A DNA stretch of 64,000 nt from Arsenophonus sp052174135 (GTDB lineage: Bacteria; Pseudomonadota; Gammaproteobacteria; Enterobacterales; Enterobacteriaceae). The stretch spans positions 1 to 64,000 of the forward strand of contig JBQMRZ010000004.1 of the NCBI GenBank assembly GCA_052174135.1, read 5' to 3'. Each line of letters starts with the position of its first letter. Within the stretch, counting starts at the first letter, position 1. Of this stretch, positions 29,310 through 37,431 are shown one piece after another. The notes under the pieces are model-generated. The model was given only the letters and a program-made list of their open reading frames with translations. It ran no database searches and was not told where the DNA came from. The translations under genes were made by a program, and so were the position numbers.

Positions 29310-30176
29310 TTATACCTTAAAATGAAAAAATAATAACGTTAATCCTGCAAAAACAGGTATCGCTGCTGTTAAGCTATCGATTCTATCTAATATACCGCCA
29401 TGTCCTGGAATTAAACGACTACTATCTTTAATTCCAGATTGACGTTTAAACATACTTTCTGTTAAATCGCCAAAAACTGAAATAATAACAACAACAATAG
29501 AACAAAATAGTAAATTATTAGACATTAATAAAAAAGGAACGGATAAACTAAATAACCAAGCAATAACACTTGCTGTTAACATACCTCCAAGCATACCTTC
29601 AAATGTTTTACCAGGAGAAACTTTTTCTGCTAACTTATGTTTACCAAATAAATGACCAAAAAAATAAGCACCAGTATCTGCACTCCAGACTAATAGCATC
29701 ACATAAAGTACCAACCAGGCACTAATAAAATTATCAATATGATAATTAAGACTTTTTAATACCAACATACCACAATAAAAAGGAACAATGGTTAAAATAC
29801 CAAATAATATTTTTAATATTATAGATTGTGACCAGAATCGAGCAGAACTAGGAAAAGTGATAACTAATATTATTGCAATTAACCACCAAATCAATCCAAT
29901 CAATAAAATATAAATAATCAAAGGCTCTGTTGTTAATTTAGTGAGATCTTGAAATGATAATTGTAATCCAAATAAATTAATAGCAAATAAAATCGCACAT
30001 ATAATTCGTTTAATTTGTTCTGTCCATCCAATAAATTGGCTCCATTCCCAAGCAGCTAATGAACAAATAATAATAATAACGTAACCAAAAAGATTAGGAG
30101 GTAACAAAAAAAGTGCAGCGATAACTAATGGAATGAGTATAATAGCTGTAATAATACGAGAATTTAAATTTAACAA
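29310..30176 (-). CDS. cdsA: Phosphatidate cytidylyltransferase CdsA
   Basis: CdsA makes CDP-diacylglycerol from phosphatidate and CTP, the branch point to phosphatidylglycerol and phosphatidylethanolamine. The 288-residue polytopic membrane protein has the CTP-transferase signature near the C-terminus: SRLIPGHGGILDRIDSLTA, with the metal-binding aspartate. GKHKLAEKVSPGKTFEGMLGG is also typical. The start appears to be TTG at 30174-30176 (MLNLNSRIITAIILIP, like E. coli MLKYRLISAFVLIP), with GGAGTAGG upstream at a wide spacing. It sits between uppS and rseP in E. coli order. Confidence 0.95.
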   Translation of the reverse strand: MLNLNSRIITAIILIPLVIAALFLLPPNLFGYVIIIICSLAAWEWSQFIGWTEQIKRIICAILFAINLFGLQLSFQDLTKLTTEPLIIYILLIGLIWWLIAIILVITFPSSARFWSQSIILKILFGILTIVPFYCGMLVLKSLNYHIDNFISAWLVLYVMLLVWSADTGAYFFGHLFGKHKLAEKVSPGKTFEGMLGGMLTASVIAWLFSLSVPFLLMSNNLLFCSIVVVIISVFGDLTESMFKRQSGIKDSSRLIPGHGGILDRIDSLTAAIPVFAGLTLLFFHFKV

Positions 30177-30193
30177 AAGAATTACCTACTCCA

Positions 30194-30949
30194 TTATTTT
30201 TCATTGATATCATCAGGTTTAGTGTTACCAAACCGTCGTTCGCGTTGATTAAAAGCAATAATTGCACTTCTGAAAGCTTCCTCATCAAAATCTGGCCAGA
30301 GTATATCGGTAAAATAAAATTCAGCATAAGCAATTTGCCATAAAAGAAAATTACTAATACGATATTCTCTTCCAGTTCTAATAACTAAGTCAACGGTTGG
30401 CTGATCATGTAGGCTAATAAACTCATTTATTCTATCTTCGTTAATATTTTCTGGTAGCAATGAACCTATTTTAATTTTTTTAGCAATAATCTGCATTGCA
30501 TTGGTAATATCCCAGCGACCACCATAATTAGCAGCAATATTTAGTTGTAATCCAGTATTGTTCGTAGTTAAAGCAATAGCATGTTTAATTCGATTTTGTA
30601 ATTTAGGCTTAAATCGATTTATATCACCAATGATAGTTAACTGAATATTATGTATATTTAAATTTTTAACTTCATCATCTAAAAACCAAGTAAAAAGTTC
30701 CATAAGAGCGGTAACCTCAGTTTCTGGTCTACTCCAATTTTCGCTACTAAATGCATAAAGCGTTAAAGATTGAATCTCATTTTCAATAGCAAATTTAACC
30801 GTTTTTTGTACTGCTTCCGTTCCCGCTCGATGTCCTTTAATTCTTAATTTTCCACGTTGTTTAGCCCAACGTCCATTACCATCCATAATAATGGCAACAT
30901 GTCTAGGAATTCGATGTTCTAATTTATTATTATCATATATAAGCTTCAT
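30194..30949 (-). CDS. uppS: Undecaprenyl diphosphate synthase
   Basis: UppS (IspU) extends farnesyl diphosphate with eight isopentenyl units to the C55 carrier lipid for peptidoglycan and LPS. The 251-residue cis-prenyltransferase has HVAIIMDGNGRWAK at 17-30, with catalytic Asp23, then GHRAGTEAV, TLYAFSSENWSRP, NIAANYGGRWDI, and DLVIRTGREYRISNFLLWQIAYAE in pieces. The ATG is good. The gene precedes cdsA by 17 bases and follows dxr, an earlier enzyme of isoprenoid supply. Confidence 0.97.
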   Translation of the reverse strand: MKLIYDNNKLEHRIPRHVAIIMDGNGRWAKQRGKLRIKGHRAGTEAVQKTVKFAIENEIQSLTLYAFSSENWSRPETEVTALMELFTWFLDDEVKNLNIHNIQLTIIGDINRFKPKLQNRIKHAIALTTNNTGLQLNIAANYGGRWDITNAMQIIAKKIKIGSLLPENINEDRINEFISLHDQPTVDLVIRTGREYRISNFLLWQIAYAEFYFTDILWPDFDEEAFRSAIIAFNQRERRFGNTKPDDINEK

Positions 30950-31107
30950 ACTAAAAGAGTTCCTTTACTATAAGATAATGTAACTTATTTTGCTTAATTA
31001 TTTAGATAATAAAATAGGATTATTTAAGATGAAGTAAAGAATTTTATATTCACTAATAAGATAGCAACTAAATCTTTATTCATATAATGCCTTTACATTT
31101 ACCTTTA

Positions 31108-31170
31108 TTTTTATTTTTATTTTTATTAAATTTTATTTTTATTAAAATTTAATAAAAATAAAAATAAAAA
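31108..31170 (-). terminator. Long AT hairpin between dxr and uppS
   Basis: A 27-bp perfect inverted repeat (31108-31134 with 31144-31170, loop of 9) lies 26 bases past the dxr stop. The arms are built from ATTTTT-like units. Read on the minus strand there is no clean T-run after the stem. It may terminate dxr transcription or protect its 3-prime end; simple-sequence origin is also possible. Confidence 0.5.
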
Positions 31171-31195
31171 ATATTTAAGCATTAAAATTATTTAT

Positions 31196-32398
31196 TTAGT
31201 AGGATATTGATAATGTTTTAATATAATTAATTGCTACTTGACGAGCTTCATTATCAATTTCTAAAATTGCATCAATATTATCAGGTTCAGTTAAACTTAA
31301 TCTTTCTACTGTATACAAATTAATTTGTGCGATATCAGTGAATCGAAGTTGACCAGCTAAAAATGCCGCAACAGAAACCTCATTAGCGGCATTTAAAATT
31401 ATAGTTGATGCTTGTCCCTGATGGCAAGCATCAATAGCTAATTTTAAACAAGGATAACGTTGATAATCTGGAGCAATAAAGGTTAATGAAGATAATTGCT
31501 TAAAATCAATTACAGCTGCACCTGAAAAAATACGATCTGGATAAGCTATACTGTAAGAAATAGGTATTCTCATATCAGGTGTACCTAATTGAGCAATCAC
31601 ACTCCCATCTTGATATCGTACCATTGAATGAATAACGGATTCTGGATGAATTATAACTTCAATTTGTTCAGGTAAAGCATTAAAAAAATACCGTGCTTCA
31701 ATATATTCAAATCCTTTATTTATCATAGTTGCTGAATCAACTGAAATCTTACGTCCCATAGACCAATTTGGATGATTACAGGCCTCATTAGGTGTGATAT
31801 TTTTAAAACAATCAAGCGGGATTTTACGAAAAGGTCCACCTGATCCTGTTAATATTATACACGTTATCCCGTATTGCTCAAGATTAGCAAAACCTAAATT
31901 ATTTTGAATTTCAGATGGTAAACTCTGGAATATCGCACTATGTTCGCTATCAATAGGAAATACTTTGGCACCATATTTTTTGATTTCATCAAAAAATATT
32001 TGTCCACTAGTAATCAATGATTCTTTATTAGCCAATAAAATACGCTTACCTTGACGAATTGCAGCTAATGTCGGCATTAAACCAGCAATCCCACTAATAG
32101 CTGACATAACTTGATCAACATTATCAAGTGCTGCTAGCTCATAAACTCCATTTTTTCCTGACAAAACTTCAATTTTGCACCCTTGTTTATTTAATATACT
32201 TCTTAGGTTTTTTGCTGATTTTTCGTCTGACATAGCTACGTATTGTGGTTTAAACTCTAAACATTGCTGAGTCATAGTAGTCACATTTTTATATGCAACT
32301 AATGCGATAATTTTAAATTTTGTAGGATTTTCTTTAACTACAGATAGTGTTGTTTTACCAATTGATCCAGTCGAGCCTAAAATTGTCAGACGTATCAT
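31196..32398 (-). CDS. dxr: 1-deoxy-D-xylulose-5-phosphate reductoisomerase
   Basis: Dxr (IspC) converts DXP to MEP using NADPH, the committed step of the non-mevalonate isoprenoid pathway that feeds UppS and quinone side chains. The 400 residues (E. coli 398) have the nucleotide-binding GSTGSIGKTT at 8-17, ILLANKESL, the active-site DSEHSA with metal ligands, TGSGGPFRKIP, and NWSMGRKISVDSATMINKG in two parts. ATG start. It lies between frr and uppS as in E. coli. Confidence 0.97.
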   Translation of the reverse strand: MIRLTILGSTGSIGKTTLSVVKENPTKFKIIALVAYKNVTTMTQQCLEFKPQYVAMSDEKSAKNLRSILNKQGCKIEVLSGKNGVYELAALDNVDQVMSAISGIAGLMPTLAAIRQGKRILLANKESLITSGQIFFDEIKKYGAKVFPIDSEHSAIFQSLPSEIQNNLGFANLEQYGITCIILTGSGGPFRKIPLDCFKNITPNEACNHPNWSMGRKISVDSATMINKGFEYIEARYFFNALPEQIEVIIHPESVIHSMVRYQDGSVIAQLGTPDMRIPISYSIAYPDRIFSGAAVIDFKQLSSLTFIAPDYQRYPCLKLAIDACHQGQASTIILNAANEVSVAAFLAGQLRFTDIAQINLYTVERLSLTEPDNIDAILEIDNEARQVAINYIKTLSISY

Positions 32399-32551
32399 TA
32401 TGATATGTATACTCTATTATTTAATTAAAAAAATACTTAATTTAACCATATAGCATAATATAAAATGGATCAATAAATTTAAAGATATAAAATATAGTTG
32501 TATTTATTTTATATATAGTATATATAATATATGGTTATTTTATGATAATAT

Positions 32552-33109
32552 TTAAAATTCCATTAATTCTTTTTCTTTTTCTTCCAATACTTTATCAATT
32601 TTTTTAATAAAGTTATCTGTTAATTTTTGGATTTTATCTTGCGTATTGTATTCATCATTTTCACTAATTTCTTTATTTTTTAGTAATGTTTTAATTTTAT
32701 CATTTGCATCTCGTCGTATATTACGAATTGATACTCGCCCTTGTTCACCATCATTACGAACAACTTTAATTAAATCATTACGTCGCTTTTCTGTTAATGG
32801 CGGTAAAAATACTCGTATTATTGCCCCTAAAGAAAATGGATTAAGACCTAAATTTGATGCTATGATGGCTTTTTCTATTACCGGTGATAACATAGGATCA
32901 AATACAGTAATTACGAGTGTACGTGAATCCTCAACATTAATATTTACTAATTTACGTAATGGTATCATCGTACTATGATATTTAACCATTATACCATCTA
33001 ATAGACTCGGAGATGCGCGACCAGTATGAGTTTTATTTATTTGATTTTTTAATGCTTCAATACTTTTTTCCATGCGTTTTTGAGTATTTTTTTTGATTTC
33101 ATTGATCAT
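32552..33109 (-). CDS. frr: Ribosome recycling factor
   Basis: RRF splits post-termination ribosomes with EF-G. The 185 residues equal the family length. The start MINEIKKNTQKRMEKSIEAL and the signature TGRASPSLLDGI match, followed by VEDSRTLVITVFD, IRVFLPPLTEKRRNDLIKVV and the C-terminal three-helix bundle. ATG start. It lies downstream of pyrH by 121 bases, same strand, as in E. coli. Confidence 0.97.
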   Translation of the reverse strand: MINEIKKNTQKRMEKSIEALKNQINKTHTGRASPSLLDGIMVKYHSTMIPLRKLVNINVEDSRTLVITVFDPMLSPVIEKAIIASNLGLNPFSLGAIIRVFLPPLTEKRRNDLIKVVRNDGEQGRVSIRNIRRDANDKIKTLLKNKEISENDEYNTQDKIQKLTDNFIKKIDKVLEEKEKELMEF

Positions 33110-33230
33110 GTTTAAAACCTTATCATTTAAGTTATAGATATTTAACTTATAAACTATTTATTTAATTTAATTATTTTAATAACAAATGTTAATAACATAA
33201 TATCAAAAAATTATCTGTATTTCTAAAAAA

Positions 33231-33959
33231 TTAATTACATGAAATTAATGTGCCTTCATTTTCACCCATCACTATACGACGTAAGCCACCTTGTTTATTT
33301 ATATTAAAAACTCGAATAGGTAAATTATGATCACGAGCCAATGTGAATGCAGCTAAATCCATAATTTTTAATTCGCGTTCTAATGCTTCTTTATAAGTTA
33401 ATTTTTTATAAAAAACTGCATTTGAATTTCTTGATGGATCTGTAGAATAAACACCATCAACTTTGGTTGCTTTTAAAACAACATCAGCTTTAATTTCTAT
33501 ACCTCGTAAACAAGCAACTGAATCTGTTGTAAAAAATGGATTTCCTATTCCAGCTGAAAAAATAACAACCCTACCGTTACAAAGTAAGCTAATTGCTTCA
33601 CTCCAATTATAATTGTCACATACACCATTTAACGGTATTGCAGACATAAGTCTGGCATTAACATTTGCACGATATAAAGCATCAAGCATGGCCAACCCAT
33701 TCATTACTGTCGCTAGCATTCCAATTTGATCACCAATAATACGATTCATCCCAACGTCGGCCAATCCTACACCACGAAATAAGTTACCCCCACCAATAAC
33801 AACACCAATCTGTATTGTTAACTCTACGAGTTCTTTAATTTCTTGTGCCATACGATCTAAAACAATTGCATCAATACCAAAATCCCTTGAACCTTGTAGA
33901 GCTTCACCACTAAGTTTAATTAAAACACGTTGATATATCGGTTTTTCATTAGTTACCAT
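33231..33959 (-). CDS. pyrH: Uridylate kinase
   Basis: PyrH phosphorylates UMP to UDP, and is an essential hexameric enzyme of the amino-acid-kinase fold. The 242 residues (E. coli 241) contain VLIKLSGEALQG at the N-terminus, VIGGGNLFRG, the UMP-binding DQIGMLATVMNGLAM, SAGIGNPFFTTDS and VFNINKQGGLRRI. ATG start. With PyrC also in this window, pyrimidine synthesis looks retained. Confidence 0.97.
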   Translation of the reverse strand: MVTNEKPIYQRVLIKLSGEALQGSRDFGIDAIVLDRMAQEIKELVELTIQIGVVIGGGNLFRGVGLADVGMNRIIGDQIGMLATVMNGLAMLDALYRANVNARLMSAIPLNGVCDNYNWSEAISLLCNGRVVIFSAGIGNPFFTTDSVACLRGIEIKADVVLKATKVDGVYSTDPSRNSNAVFYKKLTYKEALERELKIMDLAAFTLARDHNLPIRVFNINKQGGLRRIVMGENEGTLISCN

Positions 33960-34260
33960 CTATTTTTTCCTGAGCAGATAAATTATTGAATATTTAAAAT
34001 TCTTAATTAAATGTCTGAGTGTGTAATATTAGTGTTTAATTGATTAATTTTTTTGTTTCTTTAGTATAAATATAATTTAATTTAAATATTAACTTTAATT
34101 AACTGAATTAAATAATTTATAATTAAAATAATTTAATAATATACTTATGTTTAAATTATTATTAATAATACTCTAAAATAGATAATAAATAAATTATTGA
34201 TATCAAATAAAATAGAACCGTAATAGACGGTTCTATTTTAGAAATTTTTTATCATTTTTA
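33960..34260. other. Spacer between tsf and pyrH
   Basis: It holds the tsf terminator (34209-34239, separate entry) and presumably the pyrH promoter. I could not pick a distinct -35/-10 pair in the A/T background. Confidence 0.5.
34209..34239 (-). terminator. rpsB-tsf operon terminator
   Basis: A perfect 13-bp stem AAAATAGAACCGT/ACGGTTCTATTTT closes on the loop AATAG. On the minus strand it is followed by a T-rich tail (ATTTGATA). It lies 22 bases after the tsf stop. The GC pairs at the loop end make it one of the clearest terminators here. Confidence 0.85.
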
Positions 34261-35106
34261 CTAATTAACAATTGCTTTTAAAAAAGCATTATTTTTCGTT
34301 TTTTTTATACCTTCACCAATTTCAAAGCGGGTAAAATTGATTACTTTTATATTTTTTTCTTTTAATAATCTATTAACTGTTTTATTTGAATCCATAATAA
34401 ACTCTTGACCAGTTAAAGAGATCTGATTAATAAATTTATTCATACGACCAGTTACTATTTTTTCAGCAATTTTAGGAGACTTACCAGATTTCATTGCAAT
34501 ATCTAATTGAATCTTATATTCATTAGCAAAAATATCATCTGGTACATTTTCTGGCGTAATATAATCAGGCTTCTTGGCTGCGATATGCATAGCAATATGT
34601 TTAATAAACTCATTATCAGCGCCTTCAACAGAAATAAGAACTCCAATACGAACGCCATGTAAATAGCATCCAATTTTCTCACCTTCTAAAATTTTTACTC
34701 TGCAAATATTAATATTTTCACCTATCTTTGAAATAATTTTTATACGCTTCTCTTCAAATTTCGCTTTTAATTCATTAATATTTGAAAGTCTATCTTTAGT
34801 AACAGATTTAAATACTTCATTAGCAAATGTTATGAAGGTTGCATCTTTAGCTACAAAATCTGTTTCACAATTCAGTTCAAGTAATGCACCAAACTTACTA
34901 TCGGCAGAAATCTTTGCCATTATCAGACCTTCAGCAGCTATACAATCGGATTTTTTAACCGCTTTTGCATATCCTGATTTACGCATATTATCAATAGCTA
35001 ATTCAGTATTCCAATTAGCTTCAACTAATGCTTTTTTGCACTCCATCATGCCTACACCAGTACGTTCGCGTAGTTTTTTTATCAAAGTAATAGTAAATTC
35101 AGACAT
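34261..35106 (-). CDS. tsf: Elongation factor Ts
   Basis: EF-Ts regenerates EF-Tu-GTP. The 281 residues (E. coli 283) start with the UBA-like domain LRERTGVGMMECKKALVEA. The core includes the Tu-contacting NCETDFVAKD near 79-88. The dimer and coiled-coil parts follow to a lysine-rich C-terminus. The ATG matches the family start closely. It is paired with rpsB 132 bases upstream, on the same strand. Charged surface positions carry many Lys/Ile/Asn replacements, as expected from AT drift. Confidence 0.96.
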   Translation of the reverse strand: MSEFTITLIKKLRERTGVGMMECKKALVEANWNTELAIDNMRKSGYAKAVKKSDCIAAEGLIMAKISADSKFGALLELNCETDFVAKDATFITFANEVFKSVTKDRLSNINELKAKFEEKRIKIISKIGENINICRVKILEGEKIGCYLHGVRIGVLISVEGADNEFIKHIAMHIAAKKPDYITPENVPDDIFANEYKIQLDIAMKSGKSPKIAEKIVTGRMNKFINQISLTGQEFIMDSNKTVNRLLKEKNIKVINFTRFEIGEGIKKTKNNAFLKAIVN

Positions 35107-35153
35107 GTGATTTATTCCTAAATATATTTATTGGGAAATTACCCCACGTAAAG

Positions 35154-35179
35154 CATTTTTATTTTGATTGGTAAAAATG
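35154..35179 (-). terminator. Possible attenuator between rpsB and tsf
   Basis: CATTTTTA pairs with TAAAAATG (8 bp, loop of 10) midway between rpsB and tsf. Enterobacteria have a partial terminator in this gap. There is no strong T-run here, so it is a weak call. Confidence 0.35.
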
Positions 35180-35238
35180 ACGTTAATTAGATTAATATAG
35201 TTAATATATTAATATCCTTCATCGCTTGTTTTACTTGT

Positions 35239-36006
35239 TTATAGTGACCTCTTTGTTTTTAGCAAAGAATTAACCTTATTATCTACATTTTCTATTAAGT
35301 TTTCTTTTATTTTAATAACCTCGTCTTGAGAGCCACCTTTATGAATTGCTTTAGCAACAGCATTTAAATAAAGTTTAACTGAACGGATTGCATCATCATT
35401 ACCTGGAATAATATAATCAACACCATCTGGATTGGAATTGGTATCAACAATTGCAAACACAGGGATACCTAAGTTATTTGCTTCTTTTATAGCAATATTT
35501 TCATGTTCAGCATCAACAACAAATAAAGCATCAGGTAAACCACCCATTTCTTTAATACCACCTAAACTATTTTCTAGTTTACTAAGCTCACGAGTTCGCA
35601 TTAATGCTTCTTTTTTTGTTAATTTATTAAATGTACCATCTTGAGATTGTATTTCTAAATCCTTTAGGCGTCTAATAGACTGGCGAACAGTTTTCCAGTT
35701 AGTCAACATACCACCTAACCAACGATGATTAACAAAATATTGATTACAATTATTAGCTGCTTCTTTTATAGCTAAGCTTGCTGCACGCTTAGTACCAACA
35801 AATAAAATTTTACCTTTTCGTGAAGCAATTTTAGTTAATTCAGTTAATGCTTGATTAAACATTATAACAGTTTTTTCCAAATTAATAATATGCACTTTAT
35901 TGCGCGTTCCAAAGATATAAGTTTTCATTTTTGGATTCCAATATCGAGTTTGATGACCAAAATGAACACCAGCCTGAAGCATGCCACGCATGGAAATAGT
36001 TACCAT
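35239..36006 (-). CDS. rpsB: Ribosomal protein S2
   Basis: S2 joins the 30S subunit late and anchors S1. The 255 residues (E. coli 241) include SMRGMLQAGVHFGHQTRYWNP at the N-terminus in pieces, KGKILFVGTKRAAS, the coiled-coil insertion (RRLKDLE to LENSLGG), and the signature IPVFAIVDTNSNPDGVDY. The tail is somewhat longer and Lys-rich. The ATG has AGAGG 5 bases upstream. It heads the rpsB-tsf operon and is divergent from map. Confidence 0.97.
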   Translation of the reverse strand: MVTISMRGMLQAGVHFGHQTRYWNPKMKTYIFGTRNKVHIINLEKTVIMFNQALTELTKIASRKGKILFVGTKRAASLAIKEAANNCNQYFVNHRWLGGMLTNWKTVRQSIRRLKDLEIQSQDGTFNKLTKKEALMRTRELSKLENSLGGIKEMGGLPDALFVVDAEHENIAIKEANNLGIPVFAIVDTNSNPDGVDYIIPGNDDAIRSVKLYLNAVAKAIHKGGSQDEVIKIKENLIENVDNKVNSLLKTKRSL

Positions 36007-36633
36007 TTAAACCTCTATAATTTAGTAAAATTGAGTTATTTTTTAATAAATTTTTTATTCTTTTATTTTTTAGAAACTTTAGGGCTCCTAAGATAAAAGT
36101 ATTATATAAGTATTTTAATTTTTTCTATATTTATTATATCAGAATTAAGTTTATATTAGAGCTAATTTAAATTTTTCTACAATTAAACTTTTAAATTTTA
36201 AATAGAATTCCAATAGATTTTATATATCATAAAATAAGAAAAAATACCAACTATACTTATATAATCATTTATCTGATATCTATATAAAATATTTATCAAT
36301 AATTAAATATTTATTTTTTAAAAAAAAAATAACAATAATTTCTAAAAATATTCATTATGATAATGTTTTATTATGACTTATTGGTAATATAAAAAATAAT
36401 ATTTTATATTTCACTAATAATAATTTATTTTAAAATAAATAAAATATTACTATTAACTCATTTTATATCTTCAATAGGATTGATATCTTAAGTTATTAAT
36501 TGCTATAGTTAGTATAATTACATTTAGCTATTGATATAGCATCAAGATATATTAATTATATTACCAAATATAATTATTTAATAAGTATACTATTTACCCA
36601 TTTAAATCAAAATAAATAAACAGAATAGAATTT
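36007..36633. other. Divergent rpsB-map intergenic region
   Basis: The 627 bases must carry promoters in both directions. For map a weak pair TTGATA (36480-36485) and TATAGT (36504-36509), 18 apart, is plausible, with an overlapping TATAAT at 36513-36518. I see no clearly structured S2-binding leader before rpsB. Confidence 0.4.
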
Positions 36634-37431
36634 ATGGCTTTTTTAATTAAAACAGAAAAAGATATTCAGAAAATGCGTATCGCCGGGCATTTAGCAGCAG
36701 AAGTGTTAGAAATTATTGAACCTTATATAAAGCCTGGAGTTTCCACTGGTAAACTTGATTGCATCTGTCACTCATATATTTTAGAAAAACAACAAGCTAC
36801 TTCAGCTTGTTTAAATTATAAAAAATTCCCTAAATCTATTTGTACTTCTGTTAATGATGTTATTTGCCATGGCATTCCTAGTGATGAGAAAATATTAAAA
36901 GAAGGTGATATCATTAATATTGATGTTACTGTTATTAAAAATGGCTTTCATGGTGATACATCAAAAATGTTTTTTGTCGGTAAACCAACTATTCAAGGAA
37001 AGCGATTATGTAAAGTAACACAAGATAGTCTTTACCTTTCCTTAAAAACGATCAAACCTGGTATTCGTTTACGAACTATAGGTCAAACAATTCAGGAATT
37101 TGTTGAACAACATCATTTTTCTGTTGTGCGTGAATATTGTGGGCATGGTATTGGTCAAGACTTTCATGAAAAGCCTCAAGTGTTACATTATGATGCTGAT
37201 GATGGCGGCGTGATATTAAAAAGGGGTATGACATTTACCATCGAACCAATGATAAATACAAACGATCATCGCGTTAGAATAATGAAAGATGGTTGGACAG
37301 TAAAAACAAAAGATCGAGGCTTATCAGCACAATATGAACATACTTTAGTTGTCACAGATAGTGGATGTGAAATTTTAACATTAAGACAGGAAGAAAAAAC
37401 ATTTATTTCTAATATATTAGTAAATATATAG
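36634..37431 (+). CDS. map: Methionine aminopeptidase
   Basis: Map removes the initiator Met from nascent proteins. The 265 residues (E. coli 264) carry all five dimetal ligands at E. coli numbering: D97 and D108 (INIDVTVIKNGFHGDTS), H171 (GHGIGQDFHEK), E204 (TIEPMI) and E235 (QYEHT). His79 in VICHGIP is the usual active-site residue. ATG start. It is divergent from rpsB, and is normally followed by glnD then dapD; here dapD is present and glnD is eroded. Confidence 0.98.
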   Translation: MAFLIKTEKDIQKMRIAGHLAAEVLEIIEPYIKPGVSTGKLDCICHSYILEKQQATSACLNYKKFPKSICTSVNDVICHGIPSDEKILKEGDIINIDVTVIKNGFHGDTSKMFFVGKPTIQGKRLCKVTQDSLYLSLKTIKPGIRLRTIGQTIQEFVEQHHFSVVREYCGHGIGQDFHEKPQVLHYDADDGGVILKRGMTFTIEPMINTNDHRVRIMKDGWTVKTKDRGLSAQYEHTLVVTDSGCEILTLRQEEKTFISNILVNI

